The notes: a model not told the origin generated them from the sequence alone. Positions 1-9,706 are shown, counted from the first letter of the stretch. The stretch: DNA of 64,000 bases from JAGXLC01 sp041686375 (GCA_041686375.1 JAWLEB010000011.1:14030-78029), one strand, 5' to 3'. Numbers and translations are program-made.

Positions 1-228
1 TTAAGTTTAAAATTATAATACAAAATCCGCGATAAAGCCATATAAAAAGCCTTTTTGAATAAAACTATCTACCCTGGGTTTATATTTTACTGCATAGAAT
101 TTCAGATAAAATTATAGTTCAGCTTTAACAGGATTTTGATCAAGCGCGAAACCACTGTCTATCTATTTTCTCTCTATCGGATCAGTTACTATGAAAGAGT
201 AGATATTAGTAGTAGCCCCAATTAAATT

Positions 229-270
229 CTGTTTAAAATTTTTTAAACTAAATAAAATTTATTAAACTTG
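229..270 (+). promoter_or_regulatory. Palindrome and weak -7 box before the efflux regulator gene
   Basis: A near-perfect palindrome (GTTTAAAA, two bases, TTTTAAAC at 231-248) lies just upstream of a Bacteroidota-like -7 box, TAAACTTG at 263-270 (one mismatch to TAnnTTTG). The start codon follows at 293. A palindrome overlapping the -33 region is the usual position of an autoregulatory operator for a MarR/GbsR-type repressor. The placement is seen; the binding is inferred. The rest of 1-292 shows nothing I can name. Confidence 0.4.
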
Positions 271-292
271 CATCGTCAATAATAATTTTACT

Positions 293-760
293 ATGAATAC
301 AGAAGAACGGATACGAAAACAGCGGGAATTGGTAGAAACCATAGGGAGGTATTATGAGAACGAAGGCCTTCAGCCCACCGCCGCAAGAATATTAGCTTTG
401 TTAATGGTGATGGATAAGGAGCGATTTACATTTGAGGAGATCATTGAAGAACTGCAAATCAGCAAAAGTTCAGCGAGCATTGCATTACGTATTTTACAAA
501 CCCGGGGCGATGTAGACTATATTACAATGCCGGGGGATAAGAAAAGATATTTTGAAATTAAAAAGAAAGAACCGCTCTCTCTTATAGATGATTTTGAGCA
601 AAAGATGAAAGAAATTAAAGAACTTCTGGAGCGCATCATTGCTTTAAAAGCCAATAGTGACTCTCCAAATGGTAAGTTCTTTAAGGATTTAATCAAAATG
701 CTGAATTTTTTCTTTGAGCGTATTGAATTTTTCAAGCAGGAATTTCGTAAAAATCAATGA
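293..760 (+). CDS. GbsR/MarR-like winged-helix transcriptional regulator
   Basis: A 155-residue protein with a winged helix-turn-helix over about residues 25-87 (recognition helix around SKSSASIALRIL, wing around MPGDKKRYFE), followed by a helical C-terminal dimerisation segment. This is the build of GbsR-type members of the MarR superfamily. It is the first gene before tolC-adaptor-pump genes in the same direction, with 44 bp to the next start, so it most likely represses the efflux operon and itself through the palindrome at 231-248. The inducing ligand cannot be read from the sequence. Confidence 0.8.
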   Translation: MNTEERIRKQRELVETIGRYYENEGLQPTAARILALLMVMDKERFTFEEIIEELQISKSSASIALRILQTRGDVDYITMPGDKKRYFEIKKKEPLSLIDDFEQKMKEIKELLERIIALKANSDSPNGKFFKDLIKMLNFFFERIEFFKQEFRKNQ

Positions 761-804
761 TTTTTTTGTCTAATTAGTTCGATTAATTATAAACTGAATA
801 AACG

Positions 805-2196
805 ATGATGAATAGAGTAGTATTTCTTATAATTTTATTTCTTGTAGCATCAATTAATTGTTCCTTTGCCCAGAAAGATACATTGTCGATTAATCTTTCG
901 AATGCTCAGCAGTATGCATTAGAAAACAACAAAGAGCTGTTAAATGCCAAAGAAGACATAGCTTTGTCAGAAGCTGAATACAAAGATGCAAGAGCTCAGG
1001 GCTTACCCCAGGTTGATGGTACAATGGATTATACAACCAATTTCAATTATGAGTTTGAATTTTCTGCCAGATCATCTGAAGATTTTTCAATGCCGGATAT
1101 TGATTATAGCCTTTTAGATGAGGGAGATAAGGAAATTCTAACTGCATTGGGAGAAATTATGGCTCCTTCTGAACCTTCGACTATTGTGATGGAAGATCAG
1201 ATGAATGCCAGGGTGCAAGTTTCCCAGTTAATCTTCAGCGGTCAGTACTGGGTTGGTCTGAAAACCGCCAAAATAGCTAAAGATTTAGCCCGAAAACAGG
1301 TTGATAAAACTGAGCTTGAGGTAAAAGAGCAAATAACCAATACGTATTACCTGATTCTTGTTTCGGAGCAATCACTTGACATTCTGAATGAGAATTTATC
1401 CAATTTGAGAGATGTGCTTGAACATACGAAAAATCAGTACGAATCCGGACTCTTAGAAAAGTCTGATGTGGATCAGATTCGGATGAATGTTTCAAAGTTG
1501 GAGAATAGTCGTGAATCGACAAAAAGAAATATACGGGTGAATTATAAAATGTTAAAGCTTCAGATGGGTTTTGACAGAGACAAAACACTAGTTTTAGAGG
1601 ATAGTCTTGAAAGTGTGCTGAGAAAGACAGAAGATCACCTACTGGTAGAAGAACTGAATCCGGAGGATAACCCTTCATTTCAGCTTATCGATGAACAGGA
1701 AGAAATGAAAGAAAAACAGGTTGATTTACAAAAATGGTCTTACGCACCTCGTTTAAGTGGATTTTACAGTTATACAGAAAAAATCATGACCACAGGCTTT
1801 GATTTAAGCCCTAATAATGCCGCTGGTTTTACACTGTCTATACCTATATTTTCCAGCGGTTCAAGGAAAGCACAGATAAGTAAAGCTAAGATTGAGCTGG
1901 ATAAGACAAGACGAGATAAGGAACTTCTGAAAGATCAGTTAAGGCTGCAGGAAGAGCAGTTGAAGTATGAGGTGAAAAGCGCTATGGAGAATTACCAGAC
2001 ACAAAAGGAGAATGTAGAAGTGGCTGAAAGTGTTTATAATAGTATTTATAACAAATACAAGCAAGGTGTTGTGTCAAGTCTGGATTTGACCCAGGCCAAC
2101 AACAATTACCTTGAGGCAAAAAGCAACTACATAACCTCGGTTTTAGAACTCCTGCAGGCTAAGCTTGATCTGGAAAAATTACATGGCATGCTTTAG
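805..2196 (+). CDS. TolC-family outer membrane efflux protein
   Basis: 463 residues with a signal peptide (about 1-22, ending SFAQ) and two long coiled-coil halves typical of the OEP/TolC fold; the second half shows the repeat-like segment YNKYKQGVVSSLDLTQANN near residues 418-436, which mirrors YESGLLEKSDVDQIR in the first half. TolC trimers form the outer membrane channel and periplasmic tunnel of tripartite pumps. Its place between the regulator and the adaptor/pump genes indicates it serves the RND system encoded downstream. Confidence 0.92.
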   Translation: MMNRVVFLIILFLVASINCSFAQKDTLSINLSNAQQYALENNKELLNAKEDIALSEAEYKDARAQGLPQVDGTMDYTTNFNYEFEFSARSSEDFSMPDIDYSLLDEGDKEILTALGEIMAPSEPSTIVMEDQMNARVQVSQLIFSGQYWVGLKTAKIAKDLARKQVDKTELEVKEQITNTYYLILVSEQSLDILNENLSNLRDVLEHTKNQYESGLLEKSDVDQIRMNVSKLENSRESTKRNIRVNYKMLKLQMGFDRDKTLVLEDSLESVLRKTEDHLLVEELNPEDNPSFQLIDEQEEMKEKQVDLQKWSYAPRLSGFYSYTEKIMTTGFDLSPNNAAGFTLSIPIFSSGSRKAQISKAKIELDKTRRDKELLKDQLRLQEEQLKYEVKSAMENYQTQKENVEVAESVYNSIYNKYKQGVVSSLDLTQANNNYLEAKSNYITSVLELLQAKLDLEKLHGML

Positions 2197-2249
2197 TCTG
2201 CTAAATTTTTAAGATAAGACAATGATTGTGTTTAATAAATTACAGACCA

Positions 2250-2298
2250 AAATGGAACTTACTTTAAACAAATACTCTGATTATGGTAAGTTCCATTT
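2250..2298. promoter_or_regulatory. 13-bp inverted repeat between tolC and the adaptor gene
   Basis: AAATGGAACTTAC (2250-2262) and its exact reverse complement GTAAGTTCCATTT (2286-2298) flank a 23-nt loop in the 127-bp gap before the adaptor start at 2324. A one-mismatch third copy, AAATGAAACTTAC, sits at 3444-3456 in the gap before the pump gene. It could be an operator, an RNA hairpin affecting the downstream genes, or both. There is no T-run after it, so a simple terminator is unlikely. Confidence 0.5.
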
Positions 2299-2323
2299 GT
2301 CAAAATAGTAAAAAAATGAACAA

Positions 2324-3373
2324 ATGGAAAATTTAAGAGTGAAACCTATTGTTTTAACAGGAATATTGTTAGTCACTGTCTTTGCTTGTGGTAAAAAGGA
2401 GACGGAAGATACCCAAAGTGACACTCAGGAAGTATATCCGGTAAAAGTTCAGAAAATTCAAAAAGAGGATATAGTTCGAACGTTAGAATACACAGCAGAT
2501 TTAACTGCTTTCGAAGAAGTGTATTTAGCTCCTTCTTCACCTGGCAGAATTGACAGAATACATGTAGATGTTGGAGACCGGGTATCGAAAGGGCAGACTT
2601 TGCTTGAAATGGATCGATCAAATCTGATACAGGCAAAGACTCAGTTGCAAAATGCAAGATCGAATTTTCGGCGTTTGGATACGCTTGCGCAATTGGGTAG
2701 CATTTCAGAACAGCAATATGAACAGGCAAAAACGGAATATGAAGTGGCTAAAGAACAAGTAGAATCTTTGCAGGAAAATACAACTATGCAATCTCCAATT
2801 AATGGTATAGTTACAGGCAGGTACTATGAGCCCAAAGAGATCTATTCAGGACAACCCAATACCGAGGAAGGTAAAGCGGCTGTGGTTACTATAATGCAGA
2901 TTAATCCTTTGAAGGCATTTATCCATGTATCTTCACGTCACTTCTCTGATGTTCAGAAAGGTATGAATACCAGAATTAAGGTGGATAAATATCCGGACTT
3001 GACGCTCGATGGAGAAGTGTCCAGAGTACATCCCACAGTGAATCGTGGAACACGAACTTTCCAGGTAGAGGTTTTAGTTGATAATCCTGAAGAAAAACTA
3101 CGTCCGGGTATGTTTGCCAGTCTCACAATTGAGCTGGAAGAGGCAGAAGTATTGGTTGCTCCGGCCATAGGCGTAATGAAAGAGGAAGGTACCAATAATC
3201 GGTACATTTTTGTTAATGATGATGGAGAGGCTAAAAAAATTCCTGTTCGCATCGGCAAACGTTTTGATGACAAACTGGAAATTATTTCAGAAAAACTTAA
3301 TGAAGGTATGGAACTGATTGTAGCCGGACAAGGAAGGTTGCTAGACGGAGCGGATGTAAAAATTACAGAATAG
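2324..3373 (+). CDS. RND efflux periplasmic adaptor (HlyD/MFP family) lipoprotein
   Basis: 349 residues. The N-terminus has a lipobox ending VFAC, placing the lipidated Cys at residue 22. A biotinyl-lipoyl-like half motif (PGRIDRIHVDVGDRVSKGQ, about residues 69-87) is followed by a short alpha-hairpin with heptads, then beta-barrel and membrane-proximal domains (GTRTFQVEVLVDN, LRPGMFASL). Membrane fusion proteins of this family link the inner membrane pump to TolC. The neighbours on both sides complete the tripartite set. Confidence 0.92.
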   Translation: MENLRVKPIVLTGILLVTVFACGKKETEDTQSDTQEVYPVKVQKIQKEDIVRTLEYTADLTAFEEVYLAPSSPGRIDRIHVDVGDRVSKGQTLLEMDRSNLIQAKTQLQNARSNFRRLDTLAQLGSISEQQYEQAKTEYEVAKEQVESLQENTTMQSPINGIVTGRYYEPKEIYSGQPNTEEGKAAVVTIMQINPLKAFIHVSSRHFSDVQKGMNTRIKVDKYPDLTLDGEVSRVHPTVNRGTRTFQVEVLVDNPEEKLRPGMFASLTIELEEAEVLVAPAIGVMKEEGTNNRYIFVNDDGEAKKIPVRIGKRFDDKLEIISEKLNEGMELIVAGQGRLLDGADVKITE

Positions 3374-3443
3374 AAACCAGGATAAATTTTATTTAAGCAA
3401 AAAAAGATATTATTATTTGATTAAAGTTTTTTAATTATTCACC

Positions 3444-3456
3444 AAATGAAACTTAC
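3444..3456 (+). repeat. Third copy of the efflux-operon 13-mer
   Basis: AAATGAAACTTAC differs by one base from the arms of the inverted repeat at 2250-2298 and lies in the 165-bp gap between the adaptor and pump genes. Recurrence in both gaps of the same operon suggests a shared regulatory or RNA signal; no function is proven. Confidence 0.35.
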
Positions 3457-3538
3457 CTTGATAAATAAGCATTTTCTTTTATGATTTTAACGATTAATTT
3501 ATCATGGACGTTTCACTGGAATTTAAATATAAATAAAT

Positions 3539-6500
3539 ATGAGTATATATGGTAACGCTGTAAGAAAGCCTATTACAACACTGATGATTTTTATTGCCAT
3601 ACTGGTATTGGGAAGCTATTCATTATATAACTTACCGGTTAATTTGTATCCGGACATTGAATATCCTGCAATATCTGTTTTAACAACTTACAGAGGAGCA
3701 AACCCGCAGGAGATTGAATCTAATGTCACGGATCCCCTTGAAAGATCCTTGAATTCAGTGAGCGAACTGAAAGATATGACTTCTGTTTCACGGGATAATA
3801 CCTCGGTAGTTACACTTGAATTTGAATTTGATACCGACTTAAATGAAGCGGCAAATGAGATACGAGATGCTGTAGGGCTGGCTGAAGATCAATTGCCGGA
3901 GGATGTGGATGATCCTGTTATCTTCAAATTTGATGCAAGCATGATGCCTATTTTAATGTTTGCAGTTACAGCTGACCAAAGCTATGAAGGAATTGAGAAA
4001 CTTCTGGATGATCGCGTGGTTAACCCTCTGAAACGGGTTGAAGGAGTTGGATCAGTGAATTTGAGCGGAACACCTAACAGAGAAATTGAAGTTGAAGTGA
4101 ATCCCCGAAAATTGGAAGCTCATAGTCTGACTGTTGAGCAACTGGGAAATATATTGCGATCCGAAAATCTCAATTTGTCTGCAGGAAATATTAAGATGGG
4201 TCAAATGGATTATCCGATAAGAACAGAGGGGGAGTTTGAAGAAACCTATCAGATCAAAAACATTCCTATTGGCAGCTTTAGAGGACAGACAATGTATTTA
4301 GAAGATGTGGCTGCAGTCAATGACTCCATTGGAGAAATGACTGTTGATGAGAAAATAAATGGCAAGAGTGGCGTTCGTATGATGGTAAGGAAGCAGTCGG
4401 AAGCAAATACTGTGAATGTTGCAGATGGAGTTAATGAAAGGTTGGAAGAATTAAAAAAGAATCTTCCGGAAGATGTTGAGATTCAAACGATTTTCGATTC
4501 AAGCGAATTTATTAATGATTCCATAAATAATTTGTCACAGACTGTACTATATGCCTTTATCTTTGTAATACTGGTTGTTTTATTTTTCCTTGGCCGGTGG
4601 AGGGCGACTTTTATCATTGCTCTGACTATACCGATTGCTCTTATTGTTTCTTTTATCTACCTTTATTTAACAGACAATACCATTAATCTTATATCCTTGT
4701 CTGCCCTTGCAGTAGCTATAGGTATGGTGGTTGATGATGCCATTGTGGTGCTTGAGAATATTACCAGGCATATTGAACGAGGTAGTAGCCCCCGTGAAGC
4801 AGCTACTTATGCCACAAATGAAGTATGGCTGGCTGTCATTGTCACGACCTTGACAGTAGTGGTTATATTTCTACCTATGACCTTAATTGGTGGTTTAACC
4901 GGAGTGTTGTTCAGACAATTGGGATGGATTGTTACAATAACTGTTGTAACTTCAACAGTTGCTGCTATTTCTCTGACTCCTATGTTAAGTTCTAAGTTAT
5001 TACACCTGAAAAAAAGAGAAGGCAAACCAGGGCAATTTAGTTACGACAATAGTATCAGGCCCATGTTGACCCGGCTTGATAATTGGTATGGTCGGGTATT
5101 ACACTGGAGTTTGCATAATAAATGGATGGTGATCGGAGTTTCGTTTGGTATCTTTTTGGCATCTATTTTATTGATGAATAGAGTCGGTACAGAATTTATA
5201 CCAGAAGCCGATGAGGACAGATTGTCTATGACAGTTGAATTGATTCCGGGAACGAGGTTAGAGAAAAGTGTTGAAGTAGCCCGCAAAATAGATACCATTA
5301 TTTACACCTCATTTCCTGAAATAGATGTATTGTCAACTTCCACAGGCTCACCGGATGATGGCGGTATGGCTGCTATATTTCAATCCGGCGGGTCTAATAC
5401 GATAAATTATCAAATGCATCTCTTACCTGCAGAGCAAAGAGATCGTTCTGTATGGCAGGTTGCAGAAGATATCAGGCAAGAGTTAAGAAACATAGCGGAA
5501 GTAAGGAGTTTTAATGTTTCTACAGGGGGAGGCGGAATGCAAGAAACAAATAATGTAAATGTAGAAATTTATGGCTTTGACCTGGATGAAACTACTTTCC
5601 TGGCTAATGAGTTGTCTGATAAAATTGAAGCTCTTCCCGGTGCCCGGGATGTCGATATTAGCAGAGAACAAGCAAAGCCTGAATTGAAATTTGATCCCGA
5701 TAGAGACAAAATGTCAAAACTTGGTTTAAATACTGCCACCGTTGCAACTGCATTGAATAACCGTATTAATGGCATGACTGCTACACGTTTCAGGGAGGCA
5801 GGAGAAGAATATGATATAATTATCAGATATCAAGAAGAATACAGAAATTCTATCTCGGATATTGAGGATATTCGATTACAAAATTCTGAGGGGAAAAACA
5901 TTCTGGTAAGCGACATTGGTGAGGTGAGAGAGTTTTATTCACCTCCGAATATTGAACATAAAAACCGGGAGCGAGTGGTAACAATATCGTCAAAACCTTA
6001 CAATACTTCTTTGGGTGAATTGGCAAATGATATTCAAAGTATCATTGATGATAGTGATATCCCGGAGGATGTTATGATAGAAGTCGGTGGTGGTTATGAA
6101 GACCAGCAGGAAGCATTCCAAACTCTTGCTTTGCTTGTTATTGTGGGACTTATTCTTGTTTATATCGTCATGGCATCTCAATTTGAATCGTTCAAAATGC
6201 CTTTTATTATTATGTTTTCTCTTCCTTTTGCTTTTACCGGTGTGATACTCGCTCTTTATATAACCGATACCACGCTTAGCGTTATAGCAGGAGTAGGGGC
6301 AGTTATGCTTATCGGAATTGTTGTGAAAAATGCCATTGTGTTGGTAGATTATATTAATCTTATGCGTGACAGAGGATATGAGCTGGATGAAGCCATTATA
6401 ATATCAGGTAAAACTCGTCTCAGGCCTGTGTTAATGACTGCTTTTACAACCGCATTGGCTCTCTTACCAATGGCTTTAGGAATTGGAGAAGGTTCTGAAA

Positions 6501-6658
6501 TATGGATGCCAATGGGTGTTTCTGTTATCGGAGGACTGGTCTTTTCTACCATTGTAACGATGGTTCTTGTTCCTATCATTTACAGAATTTTTGCCGTTAG
6601 AGCGGAACGGGCTAAAAAAGAAAAAGTACGAAGCCAGTTTACCTTTATGGATATGTAA
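3539..6658 (+). CDS. RND (AcrB/HAE1-type) efflux pump, inner membrane permease
   Basis: 1039 residues, normal for the family. The pattern is one N-terminal TM helix, a large periplasmic loop, six TM helices, a second large loop, and five more helices. The proton-relay residues are present: Asp399-Asp400 in TM4 (AIGMVVDDAIVVLEN) and Lys930 in TM10 (GIVVKNAIVLVDY). The periplasmic loop keeps family segments such as YPDIEYPAISVLTTYRGANP near the N-terminus. Drives proton-coupled export through the adaptor and TolC protein encoded upstream. The substrate range cannot be read from sequence. Confidence 0.95.
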   Translation: MSIYGNAVRKPITTLMIFIAILVLGSYSLYNLPVNLYPDIEYPAISVLTTYRGANPQEIESNVTDPLERSLNSVSELKDMTSVSRDNTSVVTLEFEFDTDLNEAANEIRDAVGLAEDQLPEDVDDPVIFKFDASMMPILMFAVTADQSYEGIEKLLDDRVVNPLKRVEGVGSVNLSGTPNREIEVEVNPRKLEAHSLTVEQLGNILRSENLNLSAGNIKMGQMDYPIRTEGEFEETYQIKNIPIGSFRGQTMYLEDVAAVNDSIGEMTVDEKINGKSGVRMMVRKQSEANTVNVADGVNERLEELKKNLPEDVEIQTIFDSSEFINDSINNLSQTVLYAFIFVILVVLFFLGRWRATFIIALTIPIALIVSFIYLYLTDNTINLISLSALAVAIGMVVDDAIVVLENITRHIERGSSPREAATYATNEVWLAVIVTTLTVVVIFLPMTLIGGLTGVLFRQLGWIVTITVVTSTVAAISLTPMLSSKLLHLKKREGKPGQFSYDNSIRPMLTRLDNWYGRVLHWSLHNKWMVIGVSFGIFLASILLMNRVGTEFIPEADEDRLSMTVELIPGTRLEKSVEVARKIDTIIYTSFPEIDVLSTSTGSPDDGGMAAIFQSGGSNTINYQMHLLPAEQRDRSVWQVAEDIRQELRNIAEVRSFNVSTGGGGMQETNNVNVEIYGFDLDETTFLANELSDKIEALPGARDVDISREQAKPELKFDPDRDKMSKLGLNTATVATALNNRINGMTATRFREAGEEYDIIIRYQEEYRNSISDIEDIRLQNSEGKNILVSDIGEVREFYSPPNIEHKNRERVVTISSKPYNTSLGELANDIQSIIDDSDIPEDVMIEVGGGYEDQQEAFQTLALLVIVGLILVYIVMASQFESFKMPFIIMFSLPFAFTGVILALYITDTTLSVIAGVGAVMLIGIVVKNAIVLVDYINLMRDRGYELDEAIIISGKTRLRPVLMTAFTTALALLPMALGIGEGSEIWMPMGVSVIGGLVFSTIVTMVLVPIIYRIFAVRAERAKKEKVRSQFTFMDM

Positions 6659-6720
6659 TAGTCACACATAAAGATAGAGATGATGTATCAAAACTTTAGA
6701 AATAAAATGAATCAATTACT

Positions 6721-7014
6721 ATGAAAGCAGTATTTATTGTATATAATCAGGCCCATACGGAAAAAGTTGAATATATGCTCGATCGGTTGGAAATACGGGG
6801 TTTTACTCAGTGGACAGAAATCTATGGAAGGGGGTCGGTGGATGGCGATCCCCACATGGACACCCATACATGGCCTGAGAGTAATTCTGCTACACTGACA
6901 GTTGTGGATGACGATAAGGTAGATGTAATACTGGAAAGTGTCGAGAAACTGGATTCTGTCAATAAAGAGATAGGCATACGAGCTTTTGTCTGGGATATTT
7001 TGAAATCGGTGTGA
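6721..7014 (+). CDS. PG0541-like transporter-associated protein
   Basis: 97 residues, no signal peptide, with a ferredoxin-like/P-II-type pattern (MKAVFIVYNQAHTEKVEYML at the start; SATLTVVDDDKVDVILESV later). Proteins like this regularly follow RND pump genes in Bacteroidota (the PG0541 family), and here it starts 62 bp after the pump gene on the same strand. A regulatory or trafficking role for the pump is inferred from that context only. Confidence 0.75.
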   Translation: MKAVFIVYNQAHTEKVEYMLDRLEIRGFTQWTEIYGRGSVDGDPHMDTHTWPESNSATLTVVDDDKVDVILESVEKLDSVNKEIGIRAFVWDILKSV

Positions 7015-7510
7015 TAAAGTTGGTAATCTCTTAGATCCAACTGTGTTTGTCGACTTATAAGTGCAGGGAGTTGACCTTTTTGATATCTAACGGGCTTTTT
7101 TTATGGTAACTCTTGCCCTTTTCCTTTCTTTATACACCTTATAAATTGATTAACCCGAAGTTTTTTGGTAGATGAATTGGCTATACTTACCAACACTTAA
7201 CATTAGATAAGGCAACCGAACAATGAAACACTGCTTTCCAGCCGGTATTAATTAGAAACGCTATGAATAGCGTCTAGTAGCCATCACCGGAAAAGCCTTA
7301 GCCAACAATTCCCGTAGCCAACAACGAAAAGGCTATGAGTCTCCCATCAGTAATTCTCCTGGTGGCAGATCTGGTTTGATTTTTTTGATCCCCAATAGAT
7401 TTTTATTGTCTAAACATAGATGTTGTTAATTATCTTTTTTCTGTAAAAAAAAATAACATAACTGTAGTATATTAGTATCCGTTTTAACGTTATAAATAAA
7501 AGGAAAGATC
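7015..7510. other. Intergenic stretch without a gene
   Basis: No convincing ORF or RNA. A short palindrome ACGCTATGAATAGCGT lies at 7258-7273 (7-bp arms). A TAGCCAACAA direct repeat occurs near 7300-7325. A region around 7240-7375 is richer in GC than its surroundings and may be a decayed gene or element. The region just before the next start (7460-7510) must hold the promoter for the hydrolase gene, but no clear TAnnTTTG box is visible. Confidence 0.4.
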
Positions 7511-8791
7511 ATGCTAAAAAGAGTTATACCTATTCTGCTATTGTTTATATTTATTGTCCAATATGCATATCCTTGTACAGCAGTTATTATTTCCGGTAAG
7601 CATACCCCCGATGGGCGTCCCCTTATGTGGAAACATCGAGATACTAAGGTGTTTGATAATAAACTGGTATACGTTGATAATGACAACAATGATGGTAAAT
7701 ACAGTGCAATTGGTTTGGTGGATTCCGGAGAAGCTCATTCTGGTGAGATATGGATCGGCTTTAACAATGTGGGTTTTGCCATAATGAATACCATGTCCTA
7801 TAATATTGAGGGCAATGGCGCTCAAAATGCTTATTTTATGAGAGAAGCCCTTATGGAGTGTGCATCAGTGGATGAATTTGAAGAATTTATAAAAAGTAGA
7901 GAACGTCCCAGAAATGTGCGTTCGAATTTTGGTGTGATAGATGCTGAAGGAGGTGCTGCATTTTTTGAAACCGGAGATGAGCAAATCACACGTTTTAATG
8001 TTGACGATACAAAAGTGGCACCCCATGGATACATAATACGCACCAATTATTCTGTCGATGGTTATGAAATTGATGGAACAGGACAGGAAGGAGTAGGATA
8101 CATACGTTTTGAAACGGCAGAGAAGAAATTTTACAGGGCTATGGGAGAAAACGATCTTTCCGTTTCCTTTTTACTGGAAGAGATGATGACATCCCTTGAA
8201 AATCCCTTGTCAGAAGAAAATGCAGAGAAGGATATGAAGCCCGCTGATGAAGATGATTTTTTTTATTTTCAGGATTGCATTAACCGGTATACCTCTTCTT
8301 CGTCAATTATAATACAGGGCGTAAAAGAAAATGAGTCGCCATTACTTACAACTATGTGGTCTAAAATAGGCTTCCCGCTTAGTTCAGTTGTTGTACCGGT
8401 ATGGATTACACCAGAAGGTAGCCTTCCTGAAGTTATCAGTGCTCCCGAAAATGAAACAGCTGAACTGTGTGATTTCGCGCTAGAGCTGAAAAAGATTATG
8501 ATACCTTCAACGCGTGGTTCCAGACAGAATTATATTAACTCAACAAAGGTATATAATGCTGACGGAACTGGAATAGTGCAATTATTGAAGCCTCTGAACA
8601 GGAAAATATATGAAAAAACCATGGAGAAGAAGAAAGAATGGAACGACGAGTTGCCCCCTGAGGACGAGGTGAAACAGCTTTACCATTGGTATGATAAGAA
8701 GATCCGTGAAACTTATGAGGAAGAATTCGGACTGAACAAAAATTCTGGAGAGGAAGGTGTTAATAATTCCAACAATGCTCCGGTATATTAA
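7511..8791 (+). CDS. Secreted Ntn hydrolase, C45/C69-like (acyltransferase/choloylglycine hydrolase fold)
   Basis: 426 residues. A signal peptide ends at AYP and the next residue is Cys22 (CTAVIISGK), the position of the N-terminal catalytic nucleophile of Ntn hydrolases. It continues with GRPLMWKHRD, a common substrate-pocket strand of isopenicillin-N acyltransferase/carcinine hydrolase-like proteins. Signal peptidase cleavage could itself unmask the nucleophile, so no separate autoproteolysis would be needed. The acidic C-terminal tail is poorly conserved-looking. The substrate is unknown; amide bond hydrolysis in the periplasm or outside is the likely activity. Single gene, no obvious partner. 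Confidence 0.75.
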   Translation: MLKRVIPILLLFIFIVQYAYPCTAVIISGKHTPDGRPLMWKHRDTKVFDNKLVYVDNDNNDGKYSAIGLVDSGEAHSGEIWIGFNNVGFAIMNTMSYNIEGNGAQNAYFMREALMECASVDEFEEFIKSRERPRNVRSNFGVIDAEGGAAFFETGDEQITRFNVDDTKVAPHGYIIRTNYSVDGYEIDGTGQEGVGYIRFETAEKKFYRAMGENDLSVSFLLEEMMTSLENPLSEENAEKDMKPADEDDFFYFQDCINRYTSSSSIIIQGVKENESPLLTTMWSKIGFPLSSVVVPVWITPEGSLPEVISAPENETAELCDFALELKKIMIPSTRGSRQNYINSTKVYNADGTGIVQLLKPLNRKIYEKTMEKKKEWNDELPPEDEVKQLYHWYDKKIRETYEEEFGLNKNSGEEGVNNSNNAPVY

Positions 8792-9186
8792 CGCCGACTA
8801 AATTGGTAAACTTATTTATGATTTGTTCGGGCTAAATTTTCGTTTTACTGCTACATTGATTAGTTTGTTAAAAGCTCGTATTCTTTTCTATACATAGGGT
8901 TTTTGACTCTCCTGCCTGAACTTTGGTCCTGTTATTCGATAATTTTTTTGTTTTCGTAGTCATAAGTCTCATATTATGAAGCTAATAATCATGATTTATC
9001 CCAAGGTCACTTTTTTTTTATCTGTTCATTAATCCTTTTATCATAGTGTGTAGTCATATAAAGTATATTTTGGTGTTTAAACTCAGATAGTTGAAGCTAT
9101 CTTACTTATAAACAAATTGTTAACAAATATGGATTTTGCGGGATGTTATTTATACCTTTGAACTACCAATTAAATATAAATAAAAT
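8792..9186. other. Intergenic stretch with a relict of the 137-bp repeat
   Basis: No gene seen. At 8962-8991 there is a 30-nt stretch (beginning ATAAGTCTCA) that matches 23175-23204 of the tandem repeat in the curli island with about four mismatches, so this appears to be a dispersed partial copy. The promoter for the DUF6398 gene is at the right end. Confidence 0.45.
9153..9160 (+). promoter_or_regulatory. -7 promoter box of the DUF6398 gene
   Basis: TACCTTTG matches the Bacteroidota -7 consensus TAnnTTTG exactly and lies 26 bp before the start codon. No TTTG is found at the standard 19-21 bp upstream, so the -33 element is weak or absent. Confidence 0.5.
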
Positions 9187-9693
9187 ATGTCACAGAAAGA
9201 GTTGTTGAAAAAGCAAAAATTCCAGTTAATTCATTTAATATCAGAATTTTGTGAAAAAAAACTGGATGAGGAACACAAAGATTTGGCTTCAAAAGTGATA
9301 TACAAATTATACAAGAAAAACGCTCTTCCATTGAAAGAAGAAGATTTAAACGAGTGGGCAGCCGGAATTATTCACGCCATTGGTTCGGTTAATCTGCTGT
9401 TCGACAAGTCTTTTGAACCGTATATATCGGAGAAGGAACTTTTCGATTATTATAAAGCAGACCAGGAAAATACATTTTCCAATTCGGAGTATATTAAAAA
9501 TATGCTGAAGCTTAATGTATTTGACCCTGAATACTCAACACACATTAGCGATCATGACAATCCGTTAAAGGATATGGTTTCCATTGACGGTATCTATATT
9601 TCCCTTGATCTTTTGCCTTCTTACCTTAGTGAAAAACTGAGAGAAGTAAGATCAGAAGGCTATATGGTTGACTTTCGCTCAGATGAGATTTAA
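9187..9693 (+). CDS. DUF6398 domain protein
   Basis: 168 residues, cytoplasmic, charged. It contains the segment CEKKLDEEHKDLASKVIYKL followed by a W-A-A-G-I-I-H-A-I-G-like motif (DLNEWAAGIIHAIGSVNLLF, about residues 53-72) and a predicted helix-turn-helix-like SEKELFDYY, which is the pattern I recognise as DUF6398. The biochemical role of the family is not known to me. It stands alone, converging with the reductase gene 13 bp downstream. Confidence 0.7.
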   Translation: MSQKELLKKQKFQLIHLISEFCEKKLDEEHKDLASKVIYKLYKKNALPLKEEDLNEWAAGIIHAIGSVNLLFDKSFEPYISEKELFDYYKADQENTFSNSEYIKNMLKLNVFDPEYSTHISDHDNPLKDMVSIDGIYISLDLLPSYLSEKLREVRSEGYMVDFRSDEI

Positions 9694-9706
9694 AGATCAA
9701 TATTTA

